From contig BIFP01000008.1 in the NCBI GenBank assembly GCA_005402585.1, positions 620,001 to 684,000 of the forward strand: a DNA stretch of 64,000 nt, given 5' to 3'. The translations under genes and the position numbers were made by a program. The notes beneath the pieces are model-generated. The model did no database searches and was not told the DNA's origin. It saw nothing but the letters and a program-made list of their open reading frames with translations. This DNA comes from Micromonosporaceae bacterium KJ-029. Lineage in GTDB: Bacteria; Actinomycetota; Actinomycetes; Mycobacteriales; Micromonosporaceae. Shown one piece after another: positions 25,558-32,282 of the stretch (its first letter is position 1; each line of letters opens with the position of its first letter).

Positions 25558-26465
25558 TGCGCACCGTCGCAGACGCCGTCGGCACCCTTGGGCTCGACCT
25601 GCAGCGTCGCATGCTCGATGGCGAACCGGTCGTGCAGGACCCGCCGCGCGGTGGCCAGCACCCCGGCGAGGTCCGCCCCGGCGTCGAGGGTCAGATGCGC
25701 CGAGGCCACCTCCATCCCCGAGGTCAGCGTCCACACGTGCAGGTCGTGTACGTCGGCGACACCGTCGACCGCGCGCAGCCCGTCGCGTACCTCGGCGACG
25801 TCCAGGTGCGGCGGCGCGGCCTGCACGAGCACCCGCAGCGCCGCGCGGCCCAGTCGGTAGGTGCGGGGCAGGATGAACACGCCCACCGCCACGGCGACGA
25901 TCGGGTCGGCGTACCACCAGTCGGTGACCGCGATCACCCCGGCCGCGACGATCACGCCGACCGAGGCGAAGAGATCCCCGAGGACCTCCAGGTAGGCACC
26001 GCGCACGTTCAGGCTCTCCTTCGAGCCGGACCGCAGCAACAGGAAGGCCACCACGTTCGACACCAGCCCCGCCAGGGCCACCAACAGCATCGGGCCGGCC
26101 AGAACCTCCGGCGGTTCGCCGAGCCGGCGCACCGCTTCCACCAGTACGTAGAGGGCCACCCCGAACAGCAGCACCGCGTTCGCCAGGGCCGCTAGGACCT
26201 CCATCCGGTACAGGCCGAAGGTGCGCTGTCCGTCGCGGGACGCCCGGCTCGCCGCGGTGATCGCCGCGAGCGCCATGCCGATGCCGAGCACGTCGGTGAA
26301 CATGTGGCCGGCGTCCGACAGCAGTGCGAGGGAACCGGTCCACCACGCCGCCACCGCCTCGACCGCCATGAACACGGCCAGCAGGACGAAGGCCGCCCAC
26401 AACCGCCCGCGGTGCTTCTCCCCGGCGCGCAACCCCTGCTGCCCGTGGTCGTGCCCGGCACCCAC
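25551..26465 (-). CDS. Cation diffusion facilitator (CzcD-type zinc/heavy-metal exporter)
   Basis: A 304-residue inner-membrane exporter of the CDF family. It has a short His-bearing N-terminus (GHDHG), six membrane helices with the metal-site pairs SDAGHMFTD (helix 2) and LGDLFASVGV (helix 5), and a cytoplasmic domain ending in the HDLHVWTLTSG and LTLDAGAD region typical of CzcD. It removes Zn2+ or similar ions by proton antiport. The GTG at 26465 is chosen because GGAGGG lies eight bases upstream, directly after the stop of a tiny HMA-like frame. Cysteine codons further upstream in the same frame (PCRGCHGCTYC) are judged non-coding. Confidence 0.9.
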   Translation of the reverse strand: MGAGHDHGQQGLRAGEKHRGRLWAAFVLLAVFMAVEAVAAWWTGSLALLSDAGHMFTDVLGIGMALAAITAASRASRDGQRTFGLYRMEVLAALANAVLLFGVALYVLVEAVRRLGEPPEVLAGPMLLVALAGLVSNVVAFLLLRSGSKESLNVRGAYLEVLGDLFASVGVIVAAGVIAVTDWWYADPIVAVAVGVFILPRTYRLGRAALRVLVQAAPPHLDVAEVRDGLRAVDGVADVHDLHVWTLTSGMEVASAHLTLDAGADLAGVLATARRVLHDRFAIEHATLQVEPKGADGVCDGAQW

Positions 26466-26478
26466 GTCGCATCCCTCC

Positions 26479-26634
26479 TCACTCCGACTCCCGCCCGGAC
26501 AACATATGCTGACATTGCAATAAGTGCAACCGTGGCACCCCCGGCAGGGCTTCCAGGATCCGGCGGACCGCCGCCTCGGAGCGGTCACAGCACAGGGTGC
26601 GGACGGCGAGCATGTAGGTGACGGTGTCGTTCAA
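26479..26634 (-). CDS. Candidate HMA-like mini-protein upstream of the CDF gene
   Basis: A 51-codon frame starting with TTG at 26634 behind GAGGG. The first 36 codons have very strong third-position G/C. The peptide fits half of a heavy-metal-associated fold: VTYMLAVRTLCC (strand and metal loop), RSEAAVRRILEALPGV (helix, with the LPGV turn typical of HMA domains), then PRLHLLQCQ. The loop has CC instead of CxxC. The stop lies 13 bp before the exporter start. The last ten codons are AT-rich and overlap a candidate promoter, so the C-terminus may be degenerate. It could be a metallochaperone, a remnant, or chance. Confidence 0.42.
   Translation of the reverse strand: MNDTVTYMLAVRTLCCDRSEAAVRRILEALPGVPRLHLLQCQHMLSGRESE
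26501..26529 (-). promoter_or_regulatory. Candidate promoter/operator for the CDF exporter
   Basis: On the minus strand TTGCAC (26524-26529) and TATGTT (26501-26506) are 17 bp apart, in an AT-rich patch that stands out from its surroundings. The -35 overlaps an inverted repeat TTGCA-N5-TGCAA (26515-26529), a layout used by ArsR/SmtB-type metal sensors. No sensor gene of that family is seen in the window. Confidence 0.42.
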
Positions 26635-26823
26635 GATGTCCCTCTGCACGACGAGACTGCCGCGCCCTGCCGTTGCCGGCGTCGACGCCGGCCGTGGCAC
26701 CGGACCACGGCACCGACGGGGAACCACGACCCGCCGGGCGGGCGCGACACGTCGAAGCCCGCCGCGCACTGCCAGCCATGCAGGACGAACAGGGCGACCA
26801 GCCACCCCACCCCACCCCACTCC

Positions 26824-26908
26824 AGCCCGGCGATCATGCAGTTGTGGTGCCTCACAAATGCTCCACCTCGGGACAACTCGCCCACCACAACTGCATGATC
26901 GCCGGGCT
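26824..26908. repeat. Perfect 26-bp inverted repeat with 33-bp spacer in a 424-bp gene-free region
   Basis: The arm at 26824-26849 (AGCCCGGCGATCATGCAGTT then GTGGTG) is exactly complementary to 26883-26908; the spacer is 26850-26882. It lies in the 424-bp region 26635-27057 between the HMA-like frame and the TetR gene, where I see no convincing gene. The arms are less GC-rich than their surroundings. It could be a dispersed REP/MITE-like element, a bidirectional terminator for the two minus-strand units, or a structured RNA. No second copy occurs in this window and no transposase is nearby. Confidence 0.8.
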
Positions 26909-27057
26909 CGTGCAAGCGCACCCGGAGGCCCCGTCGCGGCCAATCCCGTGATCACCTGGGACCTCAACGCCCAGACGGCGATCTGGGATGTCGCCGCGCA
27001 GCAGCCCGGCCATCACCCGGTACGTCGTCCGGCACCCACCAGGCGGGGCCGGAGGCG

Positions 27058-27633
27058 TCAGTGGGCGCGGGCGGCGTTGACGAGTGCCGCCAGGGCCGCC
27101 TCGACGGCGGCGGGGTCGACCGGTTCGCCGGTGGCGAGGTGTTGCAGGGCGACCCCGTCCACGAAGACGGCGATCGCTCGCGCGGCCTCGTCGCCGACGA
27201 TCCGCGCCAGCACCTGACGGATCTGCCCCAACCAGGAGACCGCCAGTCCGCGTAGCTCGGGGCTCCGCGCGGCGGCGAGATACAACTCGAACTCGGTGAG
27301 CGACCGGCCCCGGTCGTCCAGGTACTCGCAGAGCAGGCGGGTGAGCCGGGCCGGCAACTCGGCACCGTCGCCGAGGTGATCGGCCCAGCGACGCAGCTCG
27401 ACGCCGAGGTCTGCGTGTGCTCTCTCCAGCGCCGCGGCGACCAGGTCGGCCAGGGTGGGAAAGTAGTAGGTCGTCGCCCCGAGCGGCACGCCGGCCCGCT
27501 CCGCGACCGCCCGGTGGGTGGTTCGCCCGATACCCACCTCGGCGATCACCTCCAGGGCGGCGGCGGCCAGGGCTCGACGCCGCCCTTCCGGGTCGCGACG
27601 GCGGGCCGGTCGGCGCGGTTGACCGGTACTCAG
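27058..27633 (-). CDS. TetR-family repressor, cotranscribed with an SMR pump
   Basis: A regulator of about 191 residues. The N-terminal helix-turn-helix is clear: ALAAAALEVIAEVGIGRTTHRAVAERAGVPLGATTYYFPTLADLV, followed by a helical ligand-binding domain. No ATG, GTG or TTG exists in frame between the upstream gene and the DNA-binding helix. The only start-like codon is CTG at 27633, which overlaps the SMR stop (CTGA), as coupled genes do. The protein most likely binds the 40-bp palindrome in front of the operon and represses both genes until a toxic ligand binds. Confidence 0.83.
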   Translation of the reverse strand: MSTGQPRRPARRRDPEGRRRALAAAALEVIAEVGIGRTTHRAVAERAGVPLGATTYYFPTLADLVAAALERAHADLGVELRRWADHLGDGAELPARLTRLLCEYLDDRGRSLTEFELYLAAARSPELRGLAVSWLGQIRQVLARIVGDEAARAIAVFVDGVALQHLATGEPVDPAAVEAALAALVNAARAH

Positions 27634-27962
27634 TGGGCACCACCGAGGTTGAGCAACACGACGCCGGCAATGACGATGCCGACGCCGAGGACCTTGGTGA
27701 GCGTCAACGGCTCGCCGAGGAAGGCCGCTCCGATAGCGACGATCGCGGCGGTGCCCAGCCCCGACCACATGGCGTACGCGACACCGACCTGGATGCCCTT
27801 GACCGCCTGGGCGAGCAGCGCGAACGCCGTCACGTAGGCCAGGATCAACCCGAGCGTGGGCCACAGCCTGGTGAAGCCCTCCGTCGACTTGAGCAGGCTC
27901 GTGCCGGCGACCTCGGCCGCGATGGCCAGCAACAGGAAGACGTACGCCACCCCACACCCCAT
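27630..27962 (-). CDS. Small multidrug resistance (SMR/QacE-EmrE) efflux protein
   Basis: A 110-residue, four-helix proton-coupled efflux protein. The essential membrane glutamate lies in the first helix (LLLAIAAEVAGTSLLKST), and the family motifs GIQVGVAYAMWSGLGTAAIVAIG and LGVGIVIAGVVLLNL are intact; the length is exactly that of the family. Related proteins export quaternary ammonium compounds and other cations or guanidinium. The ATG lies inside the last bases of a 40-bp palindrome with no ribosome site in between, which suggests a leaderless or tightly repressed transcript. The following gene is a TetR regulator. Confidence 0.92.
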   Translation of the reverse strand: MGCGVAYVFLLLAIAAEVAGTSLLKSTEGFTRLWPTLGLILAYVTAFALLAQAVKGIQVGVAYAMWSGLGTAAIVAIGAAFLGEPLTLTKVLGVGIVIAGVVLLNLGGAH

Positions 27963-28000
27963 TTCTAGTACGTTCGTACATGTACGAACGTACTAGAAAT
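27961..28000. promoter_or_regulatory. Perfect 40-bp palindrome, probable TetR operator
   Basis: ATTTCTAGTACGTTCGTACA (27961-27980) is followed immediately by its exact reverse complement (27981-28000), a palindrome with no spacer. The core GTACGTTCGTACATGTACGAACGTAC resembles long operators that bind two TetR dimers, as QacR does on its 28-bp site. It covers the SMR start codon on one side and ends 13 bp before the epimerase stop on the other. The regulator encoded by the second gene of the operon is the likely ligand. Confidence 0.85.
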
Positions 28001-28012
28001 CCGGGCGGATGC

Positions 28013-28936
28013 TCAGTGCCCGGTGACCGGCGTCACCGGGGCCGTGGCGCCGACGTGGTCCCGCCATGAGTGCTTCGGGTCGTAGCCGAGCACCCGACGC
28101 GCCTTGTCGATGCTGAGCAGGGTCTCGTGCTCGCCGAGCTGCTTGCGGACCTCGACGCCCGGATACACCTCGGCCATGAGGCTGGCGCTGGACCGGCTCA
28201 TCACCGTGTCGGCGTTGGCGATGATGAACACGTCGGCACCGGGCTGGTCGTGGGCGAGCGCCCGCTCGACCGCCTGGGCCGCGTCACGGGCGTCGATGTA
28301 CCCCCACAGATTCCAGCGGCGCAACTGGGGGTCGGCGTCGAAGGACGGGAACTTCGCGTAGTCCTCGACGTCCATCACGTTGGAGAACCGCAACCCCACC
28401 ATGACCAGCTCGGGGTCCCACCGGCAGAAGTGCCGCGCCATCTCCTCCTCGAGCGCCTTGTTCAGCGAGTACGTCGACTCCGGGCGCGGCGCGTACTCCT
28501 CGTCGACCGGCGCGTACGGCGGCGGGGTGTCGAACGGCAGCCCGAGCACCGTCTCGCTGGACGCCCACACCACCCGCTTGATCCCGGCCGCCCGGGCCGC
28601 GGCGAAGACGTTGTACGTCGCGGCGGAGTTGTTCGCGAAGGTGGCCGCGTTGGGCATCAGCCCGGGGGCCGGCACCGCCGCCAGGTGCACGACCGCGTCG
28701 ATCCTGCCGGCGTGCTCGTCGGCACCGCCGGTGAGCGCCTCCACCACCTGCCCGTAGTCGGTGAGGTCGACGAGGAGGAACTCGCCGTCGACATCGCGGG
28801 GGTCACGCCCGCCGGCGCGGTCCACCGCCAGCACGTCGACGCCCGCGTCGCGCAGGTACGTCACCACGGCACGGCCGAGTTTGCCGGTGGCTCCGGTGAC
28901 GACGACGCGGCTGCGGAGTGCGGGTTCGAGAATCAT
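28013..28936 (-). CDS. NAD-dependent epimerase/dehydratase (extended SDR)
   Basis: A 307-residue cytoplasmic Rossmann enzyme. The nucleotide loop is VVVTGATGKLG, VVHLAAVPAPG marks the fourth strand, ASSETVLG holds the catalytic Ser, and YSLNK supplies Tyr and Lys of the YxxxK motif. The later RFSNVMDVEDY and GYIDARDAAQAVERAL segments fit sugar- or uronate-type extended SDRs. The ATG at 28936 (MILEPALRS) places the glycine motif near the start; a longer frame upstream has no support. Substrate unknown. A lipoprotein gene starts divergently 134 bp away. Confidence 0.87.
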   Translation of the reverse strand: MILEPALRSRVVVTGATGKLGRAVVTYLRDAGVDVLAVDRAGGRDPRDVDGEFLLVDLTDYGQVVEALTGGADEHAGRIDAVVHLAAVPAPGLMPNAATFANNSAATYNVFAAARAAGIKRVVWASSETVLGLPFDTPPPYAPVDEEYAPRPESTYSLNKALEEEMARHFCRWDPELVMVGLRFSNVMDVEDYAKFPSFDADPQLRRWNLWGYIDARDAAQAVERALAHDQPGADVFIIANADTVMSRSSASLMAEVYPGVEVRKQLGEHETLLSIDKARRVLGYDPKHSWRDHVGATAPVTPVTGH

Positions 28937-29070
28937 GGCGACATCCTGGCCCGGGCTGCGGCCGGCGGCACAACGGGGGTGCGGTGCGCCTGCCGGTGGC
29001 ACACTGCTGCGATACGGTGACGGGCGTCTCTGGTGGACGACCGCCCGGCAGTACCCGGAAGGGAGACGTC

Positions 29071-29679
29071 GTGAGGAAGGTTCTGGCAGGGCTCGCGATG
29101 GTGCTCGTCGCCCTGAGCGGCTGCGGCCAGCCGGGCGGGGCCGCGCCCGGCGAGACGAACCGTCAGGTTGGCGACGGCGTCCGGGCCTGCAGCCCCGACG
29201 CGCGACCGCCGGCGCCGATAGTGACCGCCGAGGCGACGATGTATCCCACCACCGACGAGATGTCTCAGGCACTCACCCGTATTCAGCATGCCGGGGAGTC
29301 CACCTACCGCGACATCTTCGCCGGGCTCGAAGTCGTGCCCGAAGAGGGGTACGCGATCGTCTACGGCGTGCCCTCGGCGGAGTTCGAGGCGTTCGTCGGC
29401 GACGCGGCCGGAGGTCAGTGTGTGGTCTACCGGAACGCCACCCACTCCTTCGCCGAACTCAGCGCGCTGCAGCATCGGATCATGAACGACACGGATTTCT
29501 GGCGGAAGCGGGATATCCACATCAATTCGACCGGTCCACGGCACGACGGCTCGGGCGTGACGGTGGGAACCCTCGAGGTCGAGAAGGCGCGAGCGGAGTT
29601 GCCGGCGCACTACGGCACCGAGATCCCGATCATCGTGGAGCAGGTCGGCCGGGCGGTCCCCCTCGTCGGACGCGACTGA
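29071..29679 (+). CDS. Hypothetical secreted lipoprotein
   Basis: A 202-residue lipoprotein of unknown function. The signal peptide VRKVLAGLAMVLVALSGC ends in a lipobox. The mature part is mixed alpha/beta, with no recognised domain, and contains two further cysteines (RACSPDA and GGQCVVY) that could pair. GTG at 29071 follows the purine-rich GGAAGGGAG (29057-29065). Its base use is less extreme than that of its neighbours (several A/T-ending codons such as ATT, AAT and GAT), which may hint at more recent arrival. It ends 71 bp before the convergent flavin monooxygenase. Confidence 0.75.
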   Translation: MRKVLAGLAMVLVALSGCGQPGGAAPGETNRQVGDGVRACSPDARPPAPIVTAEATMYPTTDEMSQALTRIQHAGESTYRDIFAGLEVVPEEGYAIVYGVPSAEFEAFVGDAAGGQCVVYRNATHSFAELSALQHRIMNDTDFWRKRDIHINSTGPRHDGSGVTVGTLEVEKARAELPAHYGTEIPIIVEQVGRAVPLVGRD

Positions 29680-29750
29680 CCAGTCCGGCCACGAGCACAC
29701 CCACTACCGCGTGCCGGACGGGCCGACCGGGCGACACCGCCGGTGGCCGG

Positions 29751-31127
29751 TCAGCGTGCCCGCTGGTTGGCGCGCAGGGCGCCCAGGATCACGCCGGGGG
29801 TGGCCAGTGAACTCGGGTGCTTCCGCATGGAGACGACGTCGTTGAACCGTCGGGCCGTCGTCACGTCCGTGATGGTCGCCGTGACGATCTGCCGGCTGAC
29901 CCAACTGGAGAACCGGTAGCCGCGCGGGTAGGGCCCGTCAACGTGCGGCAACGCCAGGTCCGCGGAGGTCGACGTCGACCAGGCGGCGTCCACCACCACC
30001 CGTTGCAGGGCGAGGAAGTGGCGCGCGGGCCGGGACAGGTCCGGCTTCGACCGCAGGTACGTCGACAGGCAGGCCGCCTGCAGCGCCGCCGCCGTGATCC
30101 CCTGCCCGTACACCGGGTTGAACGACGCGACCGCGTCACCGACGCTGACCAGCCCGGCCGGAAACCGCGTCAGCGCGTGGAAGTCCCGGCGCCGACTGTC
30201 GGCATGGTGGTAGGTCTGTACGTCGCCGAGCATCTCGCTGCCGGCAACCTCGCCGAACTCCGGCGGGAACTGGTCCCGCAGCCGGCGGACGAAGTCCTCG
30301 CCGGTACGCCCCGGGTGGTTGTCCCCGTAGCCGGCCATCATTGCCATCCATCGGCCGTCCTCGACGGCGAAGAAGGCGGCACCGGCCACCTCCGACGACG
30401 TCTGCGGACTGTGCAGGGCCAGCACCACCGTCAGCTCCGGGTCCGGCTCCCGCCGCCGGAACAGGGCCGTGGCGTAGTTGAGATGCACGGTCATCCGCCG
30501 CATGGCGGGCCGATCCCAGCCGGCCTGCTCCAGCCAGTCGGAGAGCCGGCTGGAACGGCCCATGGCGTCCACCACGAGATCGGCGCTCTCGACGCCGGGC
30601 GCGCCGCCCACGTCGTAGCGGACCCCGGTGGTGACGGCACCGTCGAACACCAGACCCGTGGCGCGGGCAGTGACCGTCTTGACGTTGGGCAGCCGGAGCA
30701 CCTGCTCGCGGATCAACCCTTCCAGCAGGGGTCGGCTGCCCGCCAGGCTGTCGGCGTCGTCGGGCACGACGACCTTCAGCCGACCGTCGAAGTAGTGCCG
30801 CCGGGCCGCGGGTGGAGCCTCGACGGCACCATGGGTCACCGCCTGGTCCCGGAATCCCGGGAACATCTGCTCTAGCTGGAGGAAGCCGCCGGGCAACAGC
30901 GCGTGCAGTTGCGTGCCCTGTGGCACGCCGGGCCGCCCGCCGGTCAGGTGCAGGTCGTCCCGGTCGATGACGACGACGCTCTCCGCGAAGTCGGCCAACA
31001 CCCGGGCTGCCAACAGTCCGGCGATGCTGCCGCCGACCACGACGGCCTTGTCCATGACCGGGGACGCCTGGTCGGACGGTCGCACCGCGTTCAGCGCGGC
31101 GAAGACCCGAGCCGGAGAGAGGGACAT
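29751..31127 (-). CDS. FAD-dependent monooxygenase/oxidoreductase
   Basis: A 458-residue flavoprotein. VVVGGSIAGLLAARVLAD (30-47) is the dinucleotide-binding motif, VVVIDRDDL the end of the second strand, and VSVGDAVASFNPVYGQGI the GD motif that touches the FAD ribityl chain and pyrophosphate. The order is that of PHBH-like group A monooxygenases and related halogenase-type proteins, but no halogenase motif is present. ATG 31127 follows GGAGAG; an internal ATG at residue 25 would also keep the motif. Substrate unknown; it may hydroxylate an aromatic or a secondary metabolite. No operon partner. Confidence 0.85.
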   Translation of the reverse strand: MSLSPARVFAALNAVRPSDQASPVMDKAVVVGGSIAGLLAARVLADFAESVVVIDRDDLHLTGGRPGVPQGTQLHALLPGGFLQLEQMFPGFRDQAVTHGAVEAPPAARRHYFDGRLKVVVPDDADSLAGSRPLLEGLIREQVLRLPNVKTVTARATGLVFDGAVTTGVRYDVGGAPGVESADLVVDAMGRSSRLSDWLEQAGWDRPAMRRMTVHLNYATALFRRREPDPELTVVLALHSPQTSSEVAGAAFFAVEDGRWMAMMAGYGDNHPGRTGEDFVRRLRDQFPPEFGEVAGSEMLGDVQTYHHADSRRRDFHALTRFPAGLVSVGDAVASFNPVYGQGITAAALQAACLSTYLRSKPDLSRPARHFLALQRVVVDAAWSTSTSADLALPHVDGPYPRGYRFSSWVSRQIVTATITDVTTARRFNDVVSMRKHPSSLATPGVILGALRANQRAR

Positions 31128-31298
31128 CGTGCTCTCCAAGGGGTGAAAGGTGTGGCGTCTTCCGGCCGCGACCACGACGCGGTAGGCCGGCGGACCGGGA
31201 TCGTCGGCATGACGCACGACGATCCTTGCACAAGCGCCGACCGCCGCCCCGGACTCGCACGCAGGATCGTCACCCCGAGTCGCCTATTGGTCACAGCC

Positions 31299-32195
31299 TC
31301 AGGTGGCGGGGGCTTCACCTCCGGTCTCGACCGACCGGACGCCGACGCGGGTCACCAGGTATCCGAAGGCCGCGGCGGTGAAGAACATGACGACGCCGTA
31401 GACGGCCGCCGGGATCGCCATCTGGGTGCTGTTGAGCAGCGCCGGGCTGAGCGCGATGGTGATGGCCAGGGTGCTGTTGTGGATGCCGATCTCGAACCCG
31501 GCCGCCGTCGCGGCGCTCCGGTCGACCCCGGCCAACCGGGGCACCCCGTATCCGACCGCGAGGCTCAGCAGGTTGAACGCGAGCACCGCCAGACCGACCG
31601 AGACGAAATAGTCGGCGATGTTCTCGCGCTCGCCGAGCACCGCGCCGGCGATCACCGCGACGAGGACCACCACGGACAGGATTCGGACCGGACGGTTCAG
31701 GCGTTCGGCGACGTGGGGCACCCGGGCCCGGACCACCATGCCGATCGCGACCGGGATGAGCACGATGGCGAACACCTGCAACACCTTGTCGAACTGGAGG
31801 CCGATGCTCGCCGCGTCGGTCAGGAAGTACGACGCCGACAGGTTGACCACGATCGGCAGGGTGAACACCGCGAGCACCGAGTTGATGGCGGTCAGGGTGA
31901 TGTTCAGCGCCACGTGCCCGCCGAACAGGTGACTGTAGAGGTTGGCCGTGGTGCCGCCGGGCGACGCCGCCAGCAGCATCATCCCGACCGCCAGTGCCGG
32001 CGGCAGGTCGAAGCCGAGCACCAGGCCGAAGCAGAGCGCCGGCAGCAGCAGCACCTGGCACACCAGCGCGATGACGGCGGCCTTCGGGTGTTGGGCCACC
32101 CGGCGGAAGTCCGCGATGGTCAGTCCGAGACCAAGGCCGAGCATGATGATGCCGAGGGCGATGGGCAGTCCGACCAGAGTCAAGCCTGAGTCCAT
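31299..32195 (-). CDS. Bile acid:sodium symporter (SBF) family transporter
   Basis: A 298-residue membrane protein with nine to ten helices. Family signatures are MMLLAASPGGTTANLYSHLFGG (the sodium-site region), ITLTAINSVLAVFTLP, and GFEIGIHNSTLAITIA, the second discontinuous helix. Bacterial members import organic anions with sodium; related Acr3-like proteins export arsenite, but the Acr3 cysteine is not seen. Directly upstream, 11 bp from the ATG, lies an 18-bp inverted repeat likely to be a TetR-type operator, so expression is probably ligand-controlled. Confidence 0.87.
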   Translation of the reverse strand: MDSGLTLVGLPIALGIIMLGLGLGLTIADFRRVAQHPKAAVIALVCQVLLLPALCFGLVLGFDLPPALAVGMMLLAASPGGTTANLYSHLFGGHVALNITLTAINSVLAVFTLPIVVNLSASYFLTDAASIGLQFDKVLQVFAIVLIPVAIGMVVRARVPHVAERLNRPVRILSVVVLVAVIAGAVLGERENIADYFVSVGLAVLAFNLLSLAVGYGVPRLAGVDRSAATAAGFEIGIHNSTLAITIALSPALLNSTQMAIPAAVYGVVMFFTAAAFGYLVTRVGVRSVETGGEAPAT

Positions 32196-32205
32196 GACAC
32201 GACAT

Positions 32206-32223
32206 CGTTACCGACCGGTAACG
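32206..32223. promoter_or_regulatory. TetR-type operator upstream of the SBF transporter
   Basis: CGTTACCG-AC-CGGTAACG is a perfect 8-bp inverted repeat around two bases, the classic spacing and sequence style of TetR/AcrR operators. It begins 11 bp upstream of the transporter start codon, so binding would block transcription or initiation. No TetR gene is adjacent; the nearest one (27058-27633) has a quite different operator. Confidence 0.6.
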
Positions 32224-32282
32224 CCCTCGCAATCCCCCGATCAGATCGAAGGAGGTTACAGACGCGAGCGGCACGAAAGGGC

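Noticed and set aside
22851-26195. 1114-codon plus-strand frame across the DsbA, CopD-CtaG and CDF genes
   Set aside because: Low-complexity antisense reading of three well-supported genes.
26466-26588. Cysteine-rich N-terminal extension of the CDF exporter (PCRGCHGCTYC...)
   Set aside because: It looked like a metal-binding arm, but the GTG at 26465 has a strong ribosome site, the GTG at 26588 has none, and the overlapping HMA-like frame has far better codon bias there.
26635-27057. Possible small membrane protein frames on the minus strand (for example one with GWLVALFVLHGWQC)
   Set aside because: The frames run through the 26-bp inverted repeat, lack ribosome sites and have irregular third-position bias.
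31299-32195. Arsenite exporter Acr3
   Set aside because: The fold is similar, but the sequence has SBF sodium-site motifs and I do not see the essential Acr3 cysteine or any ars gene nearby.
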